A stretch of 64,000 nucleotides of DNA from DATKUC01 sp964577375 (GTDB lineage Bacteria > Spirochaetota > Spirochaetia > DSM-27196 > DATKUC01). Location: the NCBI GenBank assembly GCA_964577375.1, contig CAZNYW010000001.1, positions 113,889-177,888 on the forward strand, written 5' to 3'. The stretch's first letter is position 1. The number at the start of each line of letters is the position of its first letter. The position numbers were made by a program, and so were the translations under genes. This document shows positions 14,787-22,805 of this stretch, piece after piece. Under the pieces are notes generated by a model that had not been told where the DNA came from, searched no databases, and saw only the letters and a program-made list of their open reading frames with translations.

Positions 14787-17396
14787 TCAGTTGAGCAGGC
14801 TGTTCACGTCCGACTGCGAATTGCCCGCCGAGGACCGCTGCTGTCCGGCGGTATCTCCGCCGGCGGCAGATGTACTGCCGGCGGCAGAGGTACTGCCGGT
14901 TGCCGGCTGGCTCAGGTCGAGGTTGAGCGACGGCAAAACGAGCGGTCTCGTTCGGGACGTCGAGGCTGCGTTATCTCCGGTCGGCCGTGGCATGCTGACC
15001 TGCGGGGTATTTACCTGCTGCGCCATCCGGCGCAGGACCATCTGCTCTTCGTCCTTGCGGTACTTTGCTATGCTGTCGAAACCGCGCGGCTCGGTCCCCT
15101 TCACGAAGACCTCCTTGATGACTTTGCCGGTGTAGTCCGGCGGCGGCAAAAGTCCGGTCGTCGCGGTGACCTTTTCGTGTACGATTCCGGATGGCTCCAT
15201 GAACTGGCGCGGCGGCAGATCCTGATGGATCGCCTTCATGTAGGCCGCCCATATGGGGCCCGCGGTTGCACCGCCGAGCACGTTGACGCCAAGCGAGCGG
15301 CCCGGTTTGTTGAAACCGTACCAGAGCGCGGTCGTCATGTAGGGGGTGAAGCCCATTGTCCAGACCGACGACCAGTTCTGGGTCGTCCCGGTCTTGCCGG
15401 CGAACTCGATCGGCTTGTCCGGATCGAGGCCGGCATGCTGGAATGCCCAGGCCAGCGTGCCGCTTACGGGCGTGGAGTGGAGCATGCTCTTCATGACAAA
15501 GGCGGTCTGAGGCGTCAGTATCTGCGCCTTGGCGCCCATCCGCTGTATGTTCTGCAGCGTGTCCTTCTCCGGCGTCACGATGATCTTTCCGTTGCGGTCC
15601 TCGACAAACCGGATAGCTACCGGAATGACCTCGCGGCCGCCGTCGGCGATGGTTGCGTATGCGCGCGCCATTTCTATCGGGGCGACCGACACTGTGCCGA
15701 GCCCCACCGGATACCTCCGCTTGAACCCGCGCTGCAGCCATTGATCCTGCGGAATTCCGAGCAGCCGTGTTGCGATCTTGAACGCATCGGTGAACCCGAC
15801 GAGCTTCAACACGTGTATTGAGGGCACGTTCATCGAATCCTTCAGCGCCGTCCGGGCGAGGACAGGAGCCGTCCACTCCCCGCGGAAGTTCTGCGGCGCG
15901 TACGGACTGCCGTCTGCGTTTTTATAGACGATCGGCGAGTCCTGGATCATCGTGGCCGGCGTGATGACCTTCTTCTGGATCGCGGCCGAATAGTAAAGAG
16001 GCTTGAAGCTCGATCCCGGCTGCAGCCGACCGTCGACGGCATAGTTGAATTCGGAAACGCCGCGCACGAAATCAGCGCCACCGATCATCGCGCGAATGCC
16101 TCCGGTATTGTTGTCGAGCGTAATGAGGGCGCCCTGCACCGAAGTCTGCTTGCTGTGCTGCAGTTTCATCGACGTGTCCCGAACGAGGGCGTTCGCGAGC
16201 CCGCCGTCGGGTTGGGTGAACATCAGGCCTGCGAAGTCCAGGATTGGTGCGACGTGATCCTGATAGTAGCTGACGGCGTCCCGGTTTCTCACGCCGGCTC
16301 CAACGTGTATGTCTGCGACATTGAAGCCCAGAGCGAGCAGATTGACGAGCGGGACGATATCAGTAGCGGCCACATTGACCCGTTTTGAGTGTCCCCGCAC
16401 GTAGTCCGAATTGATCTGGGCAAGCCCTTCGTGGAAATACTTCTCCGCGGTCGCCTGCGTGTCCAGATCGAGCGTGGTGTGCACGACGTAGCCGTCGCTG
16501 TAGATGTCGGCCGTTCCCAGAAGGTATTTGCTCTGCAGAAGGGTCCGCACGTACTCGGTGAAGTAAGGGGCCTTGCTCGTCACCGCGTCCTGCGCGACGT
16601 AGGATCCAGGACGGGTGTAGTCGTAGTTGCGCCAGTAGCGCTCGAAGGAGGCGTCGACCTGGTTCTGAGTCGCGTAGCCGAGCTTGACCATCTGATTGAG
16701 GACGGTCCGCTGCATCAGCCGGGCGTGATTCGGGAATCGAAAGGGGTTGTAGTAGCTCGGATTCGCGAGCTGAATCACCAGCATCGCGGCTTCGGCAACC
16801 GTGAGCTGCTGCGCGGGGTGCCCGAAGTAGAACTCGGAGGCGGCCTGGATGCCGTAGACCCCGGGCCCGAAAAGCATCCGGTTCAGATACAGCTGGAGGA
16901 TCTCGTTCTTGGAGTACTCCCGTTCCAGATTCACGGCGAACCAGAGCTCCTTCAGCTTTCGCCAGATGGAGAACTTGGACCGGTCCGCGTAGAGCGTTCC
17001 GGCGAGCTGCTGCGTGATCGTGCTTCCGCCCGAGACGTACTGCCCGGTGACGAGGTTCCAGGCAGCGCGGAAGGTCCCCCGAACGCTGAAACCCGGCTCG
17101 TGGTAGAAATTGTGATCTTCCCGTGTAAGAAGCGCATAGACGACGAATTTCGGAAGCTGATCCAGGGTAACGAGCTGACGCTGTCGGGAAGCCACGTACC
17201 GGGTAATCAGTTTCCCGTTGATATCGAGGACCTGGGTTGGCAGCGCGAGCTTTGTCTTCTGGAGATCGCCCGTTCGCGCAAGGTCTTTGACACGTGCGAC
17301 AGCGAAACCGGTGAGCACCGCAGAGGCGAGACAGACAGCCGAAACGACAAAAGCGAAAAGCACGAGCGACCTTTTACGCCGCCCGGTGAAGCTCAT
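14787..17396 (-). CDS. Class A penicillin-binding protein (PBP1A-type)
   Basis: An 869-residue bifunctional peptidoglycan synthase. One N-terminal membrane anchor (residues 8-33) is followed by the GT51 glycosyltransferase domain with catalytic TREDHNFY at 91-98 and GGSTITQQLAGTLY. The transpeptidase domain has SxxK as SSFK (462-465), SxN as SMN (521-523) and KTGT (668-671), all intact. It polymerises lipid II and cross-links stems in the periplasm. The last 60 residues are low-complexity Ser/Ala/Gly/Gln with a twice-repeated STSAAG, probably disordered. No ribosome site precedes the ATG, and a promoter is placed so close that the mRNA may be leaderless. Confidence 0.95.
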   Translation of the reverse strand: MSFTGRRKRSLVLFAFVVSAVCLASAVLTGFAVARVKDLARTGDLQKTKLALPTQVLDINGKLITRYVASRQRQLVTLDQLPKFVVYALLTREDHNFYHEPGFSVRGTFRAAWNLVTGQYVSGGSTITQQLAGTLYADRSKFSIWRKLKELWFAVNLEREYSKNEILQLYLNRMLFGPGVYGIQAASEFYFGHPAQQLTVAEAAMLVIQLANPSYYNPFRFPNHARLMQRTVLNQMVKLGYATQNQVDASFERYWRNYDYTRPGSYVAQDAVTSKAPYFTEYVRTLLQSKYLLGTADIYSDGYVVHTTLDLDTQATAEKYFHEGLAQINSDYVRGHSKRVNVAATDIVPLVNLLALGFNVADIHVGAGVRNRDAVSYYQDHVAPILDFAGLMFTQPDGGLANALVRDTSMKLQHSKQTSVQGALITLDNNTGGIRAMIGGADFVRGVSEFNYAVDGRLQPGSSFKPLYYSAAIQKKVITPATMIQDSPIVYKNADGSPYAPQNFRGEWTAPVLARTALKDSMNVPSIHVLKLVGFTDAFKIATRLLGIPQDQWLQRGFKRRYPVGLGTVSVAPIEMARAYATIADGGREVIPVAIRFVEDRNGKIIVTPEKDTLQNIQRMGAKAQILTPQTAFVMKSMLHSTPVSGTLAWAFQHAGLDPDKPIEFAGKTGTTQNWSSVWTMGFTPYMTTALWYGFNKPGRSLGVNVLGGATAGPIWAAYMKAIHQDLPPRQFMEPSGIVHEKVTATTGLLPPPDYTGKVIKEVFVKGTEPRGFDSIAKYRKDEEQMVLRRMAQQVNTPQVSMPRPTGDNAASTSRTRPLVLPSLNLDLSQPATGSTSAAGSTSAAGGDTAGQQRSSAGNSQSDVNSLLN
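14859..14899. repeat. 18-bp tandem repeat in the PBP tail
   Basis: Two adjacent 18-base units (14859-14876 and 14877-14894) differ at one position and are followed by 5 bases of a third copy. In frame they encode the duplicated hexapeptide STSAAG of the disordered PBP C-terminus, a slippage-prone spot. Confidence 0.85.
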
Positions 17397-17402
17397 GCGC
17401 TA

Positions 17403-17432
17403 AAGTTAGACGGGTCCACCCCTGTGCGTCAA
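17403..17432 (-). promoter_or_regulatory. Candidate PBP promoter, possibly leaderless
   Basis: TTGACG (17432-17427) and TAACTT (17408-17403) are spaced by 18 bases on the minus strand. Transcription would start about at the ATG (17396), and no Shine-Dalgarno sequence is seen. The -10 match is weak (3/6). Confidence 0.4.
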
Positions 17433-17538
17433 TAGTTTTGGCGGATTTGATGAAGAAGGCTGCACATCCGCAAAGTGAAGGTAGAATTTCGCCCGGAGCC
17501 GATCTACAATAACCAGCATCGCGGAAATTGGGGTACTC

Positions 17539-18378
17539 ATGAAACTGAACGGTAAACGGGCCGTTGTCACGGGCGGCGCGGCGGGAATCGGACTGGCGAC
17601 CGCGGCGAGGCTTCTGAATGCGGGCTGCGTAGTCACAATCTGGGACATCGATGCCGACGCGCTGGCCTCCGCCAGGGATGCTCTGAGGAGGGACGGCGGC
17701 ATAGTTCACGCGCGGGTCTGCAACGTCACCGACCGCGATAGCGTCGGCGCGGCGGTCAAGGCCGCCGAACAGGAGATGGGCGGCATCGACATTCTCGTCA
17801 ACAATGCCGGATATCTCGCACCGGGCCGGTTCCTCGATCAACCCGTGGAAGTATGGCAGCGGACCATCGACGTCAACGTCAATGGAATCCTGCTTACCAC
17901 ACACGCGGTTCTCCCCGGCATGTACGGCCGAAATGAGGGCCACGTCGTCAACATTTCCTCGGCCGCGGGGATGCTCGGGGTCGCCGGGCTGGCGGTCTAC
18001 GCCGCTTCGAAGTGGGCTGTGCGGGGACTTACCGAATCACTCCGGCACGAGGCGTGGAACCTTGGAAAACGTGGTGTCCGTTTCTCCTCCGTGCATCCGA
18101 GCTATGTTGCCGAGGGGCTTTTCGCGGGCGCGCGCATGCGGGGGCTGGGGGCTCTGATCGTGCCCCGAATCAGGAATCACGACGTCGTCGCGAAGGCGAT
18201 CGTGGAGGCCGCGCTTAAGCGGGGAAGAAACTCGCCCAAGAGGCCTCGATCGGTCAGGGCCGCCGATTTCTTCCGCGGCGTCCTGCCCGACAGCCTGTTC
18301 CAGCGGCTTATCCGGATACTGAACGTGCACCGAAGCATGTCCACATGGAAGGGGAAGGAGAATGGCGAAAGGGCGTAA
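17539..18378 (+). CDS. Short-chain dehydrogenase/reductase
   Basis: A 279-residue classical SDR. It has the cofactor motif TGGAAGIG near residue 12, DI at the end of beta-2 (NAD preference likely), NNAGY, the catalytic Ser in NISSAAG, and YAASK with both Tyr and Lys. The C-terminal 50 residues are basic and hydrophobic (FFRGVLPDSLFQRLIRIL), a possible membrane-associating tail seen in SDRs acting on long-chain or lipid substrates. A TACAAT -10-like box lies at 17505-17510. The next gene, an aldehyde dehydrogenase, starts 17 bases before this stop, so the pair probably oxidises an alcohol to an acid via the aldehyde (inference). Confidence 0.9.
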   Translation: MKLNGKRAVVTGGAAGIGLATAARLLNAGCVVTIWDIDADALASARDALRRDGGIVHARVCNVTDRDSVGAAVKAAEQEMGGIDILVNNAGYLAPGRFLDQPVEVWQRTIDVNVNGILLTTHAVLPGMYGRNEGHVVNISSAAGMLGVAGLAVYAASKWAVRGLTESLRHEAWNLGKRGVRFSSVHPSYVAEGLFAGARMRGLGALIVPRIRNHDVVAKAIVEAALKRGRNSPKRPRSVRAADFFRGVLPDSLFQRLIRILNVHRSMSTWKGKENGERA

Positions 18379-19921
18379 CATCAGGTGTCCGGCGACCGGG
18401 GAGATAGTCGCGCCGATCCGGGAAGACAGCGTCGAGACGCTGAACGCTGCGGTTGCCGCGTCGCGCCGGGCGCAGCGGGATTGGGCGGCAGCGCCGTACA
18501 AGCTGCGCGCGCAGCATGCAGAGGCGGCGCGGACGTTCGTAATAGAGAATGCCGACAGAATCTCACAGACCATCTTTCAGTGCACAGGAAAGACCCGCAT
18601 CGACGCACTCTCCACCGAGGTCCTGCCCGCTGCGCTTTCGATAACCTACTATGCGCGCGTCGTCGGCCGCGAGATCCGCCCGAAAAAGGCGAAACGGAGC
18701 AGCCTCCTGTTCATCAACAAATCCACGCTCATCCGCCGCGAACCCTACGGAGTGGTGGGGATAATCAGCCCCTGGAACTATCCCTTCGGAATACCAATTC
18801 ACGAGGTGATCACCGCTCTCCTGGTCGGAAACGGTGTCGTGCTCAAGGTGGCGACGCAGACGCAGCCGGTCGGCGAGCTGATCCGGGAGATGGTCGAGGC
18901 CGCGGGTTTTCCGGAGGGACTGTTTCACCTCGTTCACCTTCCGGGCAGTGTCGCCGGCAGCGCCTTTTTGCATTCGGGTATCGGAAAACTGTTCTTCACC
19001 GGATCGACCGCGGTCGGAAAGCTTCTGATGGAGGAGGCGGGGCGGCTGCTCGTGCCGGTCAGCCTCGAGCTCGGCGGCAACGACGCGATGCTTGTGCTGT
19101 CGGATGCGAATCTCGAGCGCGCCGCTGCCGGTGCGGTGTGGGCGGGAATTTCGAACTGCGGCCAGTCCTGCGGCGCGGTCGAGCGCATCTACATAGAGGC
19201 GGCCGTCTACGACCGCTTCGTGGAGCTTCTCTCGCGACGGGTCGCAGCTCTCCGGCAGGGCGTGGACCGCGACTTCGACGTCGACTTCGGCAGCCTCACG
19301 ACGTCCGAGCAGCAGCAGACGGTCCATTCGCACATGGAGCAGGCGCTGGTGCATGGCGCTGCCATGAAGGCCGAATCGCGTGCAGCAGAGGGCTCGCTGT
19401 TTTTTCCCGCCGCGGTGATCGAGGTGCGGGATGACCTTGTGCACCTCATGCAGGACGAAACTTTCGGGCCGCTGCTCGCCGTCGAGCGGGTTGCCGACGA
19501 GGCGGAAGCGGTCGATAAGGCGAACGACAGCTATCTCGGTCTCACCGCCTCGGTATGGACGCGAAACCGCGCACGGGGGCTCAGGGTGGCCGCGGCGCTC
19601 GAGGCGGGAACCGTAACGCTGAATGATCACCTCATGAGCCACGGTATGGCCGAGGCGCCCTGGGGGGGCTACAAGCAGTCGGGCATCGGCAGAGCGCACG
19701 GCGCGGCGGGAATTCGCGAGATGACGCAGGAGAAGGCGGTGGTCGTGGAGCTTCTTCCCTGGATGCGGAAGAACATGTGGTGGCATCCGCACGGACGCGC
19801 GATCTACGACGGACTGAAATCGGCGCTCACCCTGCTCTTCGGACGGGGGTTGAAGCGCCGTATCGCCGCGGGAACGAGCGTGCTTCGCCTCTTCATCAAG
19901 GCGGCGTTTTCAAGGGATTAG
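18362..19921 (+). CDS. Aldehyde dehydrogenase family protein
   Basis: A 519-residue NAD(P)-dependent ALDH. Family marks are IISPWNYPFGIP (the PWN oxyanion Asn), FTGSTAVGKL in the cofactor fold, SLELGGND with the general-base Glu, and NCGQSCGAVERIY with the nucleophilic Cys. The usual KPSE-type adenosine contact is replaced by KVATQTQP. The final 40 residues end in a hydrophobic/basic tail (ALTLLFGRGLKRRIAAGTSVLRLFIKAAF), resembling membrane-associated fatty aldehyde dehydrogenases. It overlaps the upstream SDR by 17 bases and is translated from ATG 18362 with AAGGGGAAGGAG upstream. The specific aldehyde is unknown. Confidence 0.92.
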   Translation: MAKGRNIRCPATGEIVAPIREDSVETLNAAVAASRRAQRDWAAAPYKLRAQHAEAARTFVIENADRISQTIFQCTGKTRIDALSTEVLPAALSITYYARVVGREIRPKKAKRSSLLFINKSTLIRREPYGVVGIISPWNYPFGIPIHEVITALLVGNGVVLKVATQTQPVGELIREMVEAAGFPEGLFHLVHLPGSVAGSAFLHSGIGKLFFTGSTAVGKLLMEEAGRLLVPVSLELGGNDAMLVLSDANLERAAAGAVWAGISNCGQSCGAVERIYIEAAVYDRFVELLSRRVAALRQGVDRDFDVDFGSLTTSEQQQTVHSHMEQALVHGAAMKAESRAAEGSLFFPAAVIEVRDDLVHLMQDETFGPLLAVERVADEAEAVDKANDSYLGLTASVWTRNRARGLRVAAALEAGTVTLNDHLMSHGMAEAPWGGYKQSGIGRAHGAAGIREMTQEKAVVVELLPWMRKNMWWHPHGRAIYDGLKSALTLLFGRGLKRRIAAGTSVLRLFIKAAFSRD

Positions 19922-20021
19922 CACCCGCGACGGCGGGCCCGCGGCAATACCGGTGCGGTTCCGGCCTGCGTGCTCCGCCCGCCGGAAGGCCGCGGCAGAC
20001 GGGGCGCACGGATGGTGAGGC

Positions 20022-20582
20022 TTACCTGGGCTGAACGACCGGTTTTTTCTTGTTCCAGGCGTCGTGAATTGCCTGGAGGACGTAGCCGTGCGCATCGTTG
20101 ATGCTCATGGTTGCGCCGCTTCGGACATCGGCCACGATCTGCTTGTCTCCTGCAGACATGTTGTTGTACTTCGCAAGCTCGGCCGCGTCTTTTGACTGCG
20201 GATTGAGCGGCCTGCCGTTCGCGTCGTTGGTGTAGGCCTTGTAGAACGCGTCGACCTCGTCGACGGTCTTGCCGATGAACATGCTCTCCCAGGCGTCCAT
20301 CTGCTTCCACCAGTCGTTTTTCGCGTTCATGCCGTAGTTGTCGGCCCGGTCACGCTTCGTTTTCCAGTCTGCAACCTCTTTCGCTACCGCCTGGTCGGTG
20401 GGGGGAGAGGTCCCGTCGACTTTCTCAGTCTCGTGATTGGTCAGATTCGGCGCGGGGCTTCCCGGCCACCCGGAGAAGTGCGGCATCGACGCGCCGTCGT
20501 AGTTCGGCGTGCTGACCTCGAGCTCGTCGGTTTCGAGGTCGACGATCTTTCCCGCCTTGTCGAACAGCACGGTGGCGTACAC
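20022..20582 (-). CDS. FMN-binding-like secreted protein with truncated leader
   Basis: A 186-residue product resembling clostridial and spirochaetal FMN-binding-domain lipoproteins: LFDKAGKIVDLETDELEVSTPNYDG near the start, MPHFSGWPG, and a C-terminal MFIGKTVDEVDAFYKAYTNDANGRPL and SGATMSINDAHG. Homologs normally carry a full signal peptide. Here the in-frame codons before the GTG at 20582 read LLFLSVASGNIQPTF, like the end of a signal peptide, but a TGA and no start codon stand just before it. Either the gene lost the first part of its leader or the GTG makes a cytosolic version. A promoter lies 24 bases upstream. Function unknown; a redox role is possible. Confidence 0.6.
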   Translation of the reverse strand: MYATVLFDKAGKIVDLETDELEVSTPNYDGASMPHFSGWPGSPAPNLTNHETEKVDGTSPPTDQAVAKEVADWKTKRDRADNYGMNAKNDWWKQMDAWESMFIGKTVDEVDAFYKAYTNDANGRPLNPQSKDAAELAKYNNMSAGDKQIVADVRSGATMSINDAHGYVLQAIHDAWNKKKPVVQPR

Positions 20583-20605
20583 GAATGTGGGCTGGATATT
20601 TCCGG

Positions 20606-20634
20606 ATGCTACACTGAGAAATAGCAGCGGTCAA
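20606..20634 (-). promoter_or_regulatory. Promoter for the FMN-binding-like gene
   Basis: TTGACC (20634-20629), a 17-base spacer and TAGCAT (20611-20606) lie on the minus strand, directly downstream of the aminotransferase stop. The predicted transcript begins inside the apparent signal-peptide remnant. Confidence 0.55.
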
Positions 20635-20640
20635 TGTCGC

Positions 20641-21759
20641 TTATATAGCGTGCAATTCAGTGAGGAACCCTTCGAAGCGGGCCAGCGCCTCCGGCATGTT
20701 CGCACGGCCGAAGCCGAGGCGGAAGTGTCCGCCGCTCTCGCCGTAGACCGTGCCGGGGAGGAGGAGGACATTGGCGCGGCCGGCCAGTGTTCGGCAGAAA
20801 TCTTCGATGTCCCCGTTTCGGATTGCTGGAAACGCTATCGGTCCGGCGGTGGGCGGCGTCCAGCGGAAACGGTCCGGGTAGCGCGCGAAGAAGCGGTCGA
20901 GCAGGAGCATGTTGCTGCGAATAATGTTGACATTCCGGCGCGTCAGAGTCTCACGGTGGCGGAGAGCGACTTCGGCGAGAAGCTCGGAAGGCGCGCTGCT
21001 GCAGATAGTGGTGTAGTCTTTCATCGCGGCCATTTTCTCGTACAGGCTTCGGTTGCGCGTTGCGATCCACCCGATTCTCAGACCGGGCAGACCGTAGGTC
21101 TTGGACATCACCCCCAGGGAGACAGCTGTCTCGCTGATGTCACAGGCCGCCGGAAGCCGGTCGCCAGGGTCGTGCTCAAGCCCGCGATACACCTCGTCGG
21201 AGAATAGGATTATGCCGCGCTCATCCGCGATGGAGCTCACCTCTACGAACCGGTCCCTTTCCATGAGGTAGCCTGTGGGATTGTGCGGGAGGTTCAGCAC
21301 CACGGCTTTTGTATTGGGCCGCAGGGCTTTTCTCAGGCCGTCGGGATCGAGCGCCCAGCCGTCGGTCTCCCGTCCTCTCCAGGAGGTCACCTGGCAGCCG
21401 AGACTTCGGGCAACCTCGTGAAGCGACTGGTAGGCTGGTGCGTGAACCACCAGGTGGTCACCGGCGGAGAGCAGCGCCTGCATGAAGACAAAGATCGCCT
21501 CCTCCGCCCCGGCGTGCACGAGGACCTCCTGCGGACCGGCCGAATCATACAGTCCGGCTATCTCCTGCCGGAGCGCCGGCGCTCCCGGTGATTCGGTGTA
21601 GCCGAGGCGAAGCGACAGGAGCCGTTCCGCGGCTCCGCTCTCGAGCGCGAGCAGGTCGCCGACCGACAGAGTTTCACAATCGGAGGCGCAGAGCAGGTAC
21701 TCGGTCTGGAATTCGTACCGCGCAAAGAAGCGTTCCAGTGCAAATGGTGTGATTTCCAT
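20641..21759 (-). CDS. PLP-dependent aminotransferase, class I/II
   Basis: A 372-residue fold-type I aminotransferase or lyase. LGYTESPGAPALRQEIAGLY precedes the cofactor domain; HAGAEEAIFVFMQALL, NLPHNPTGYL, SDEVYRGLE and the PLP-Lys motif SKTYGLPGLRIGW are all present. The C-terminal Arg motif is visible as HFRLGFGR. The start at ATG 21759 (MEITPFALERFFARYEF) is preferred because it is preceded by GGAGCGGG and matches the family; an upstream in-frame extension to 21888 is low-complexity and unsupported. Substrate is unknown. It is the only undamaged gene in a patch of broken ones. Confidence 0.88.
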   Translation of the reverse strand: MEITPFALERFFARYEFQTEYLLCASDCETLSVGDLLALESGAAERLLSLRLGYTESPGAPALRQEIAGLYDSAGPQEVLVHAGAEEAIFVFMQALLSAGDHLVVHAPAYQSLHEVARSLGCQVTSWRGRETDGWALDPDGLRKALRPNTKAVVLNLPHNPTGYLMERDRFVEVSSIADERGIILFSDEVYRGLEHDPGDRLPAACDISETAVSLGVMSKTYGLPGLRIGWIATRNRSLYEKMAAMKDYTTICSSAPSELLAEVALRHRETLTRRNVNIIRSNMLLLDRFFARYPDRFRWTPPTAGPIAFPAIRNGDIEDFCRTLAGRANVLLLPGTVYGESGGHFRLGFGRANMPEALARFEGFLTELHAI

Positions 21760-21861
21760 GCCCGCTCCAGTTGCCGCAGAGGCGGCATTGTATCTCCCTT
21801 CGATCTTGCATGAGCGTCCGAGGGGGGTCAAGAGAGGCCCTGCGTTGTTATGTTGTAAAGT

Positions 21862-22805
21862 ATGGCCGAGCCTCCCCGCACATTGCACAATCCGGCAACC
21901 GTCTATGCCGCCATGGCATCAAACCTCATCATCGCCGCCGCCAAGTTCGTCGCCTCGGTGATGACCGGAAGCGCTGCAATGCTCTCGGAGGGGATCCATT
22001 CGGTGGTCGACACGGCAACGCGATTCTCATCCTCCTCGGTATTCGCAGAAGCTCGAAGCCGGCGGACGAGCTGCACCCCTTCGGCTACGGTAAGGAGCTC
22101 TACTTCTGGAGCCTCATCGTGGCGATTCTTCTGTTTGCCCTCGGCGGAGGGCTTGCGCTTCACGAAGGAATCACTCACCTGATCAATCCGCGGCCGCTCG
22201 AGGACACTGTCTGGAACTACGTGGTGCTGGGGATTTCATTCGCGGCCGAAGGCAGCTCCTGGACTCTCGCCCTGCGCCGGCTTCTGCGGGATCATCCCGG
22301 CGGCCGGATCGGAAAGCTCTTTCGAAACAGCTAGGATCCCTCTATATACATTGTTCTGGGAGAGGACACGGCGGCCCTCCTCGGGCTGACGGTGGCATTT
22401 CTGGGAGTGTTCTTCGGCCACCTGCTCGACAACCTCTGCCTCGACGGGGCGGCTTCGGTGGTCATAAGCATGATCCTGGAGGGGATGGCGGTATTCCTGG
22501 CCCGCGAGAGCAAAGATCTTCTTCTCGGGGAAAGCGCGGACCCGCAGACGGTGGACAGCATTCGGGAAATCGTGGGCGCGGATGCCGCCGTAAAGAAAGT
22601 GTGGCGGATTCTCACCATGCACTTCGGTCCCGAGCAGGTGCTTCTCAACATGGATGTGGAGTTCGTGCCGACACTTTCGGCCGACGAGGTGGTAACCGCC
22701 ATCGACCGTCTGGAGGCGCGGATTCGGGAGAAGCACCCGCAGGTGATCAGGATCTTCGTGGAGGTCGAGGCGTTGAGAAGGAAGAGCGGAAGCGGTCGAA
22801 GCTGA
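21862..22805 (+). pseudogene. Cation diffusion facilitator (CDF) transporter, broken twice
   Basis: The frame from ATG 21862 encodes the CDF start (NPATVYAAMASNLIIAAAKF, SAAMLSEGIHSVVDT), then leaves the family at about 22015. The matching sequence (GN)AILILLGIRRSSKPADELHPFGYGKELYFW continues in the next frame, which is what loss of one G in the GGGCAAC expected for Gly-Asn would produce. A second lesion is an in-frame TAG at 22332-22334 where homologs have Lys before DPSIYIVL-EDTAALLGL, consistent with AAG to TAG. After it the frame continues through HLLDNLCLDGAASVVI and the cytoplasmic domain to the stop at 22805. Read through, it would be about 314 residues, the normal length. Assembly error cannot be excluded for either lesion. 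Confidence 0.88.
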
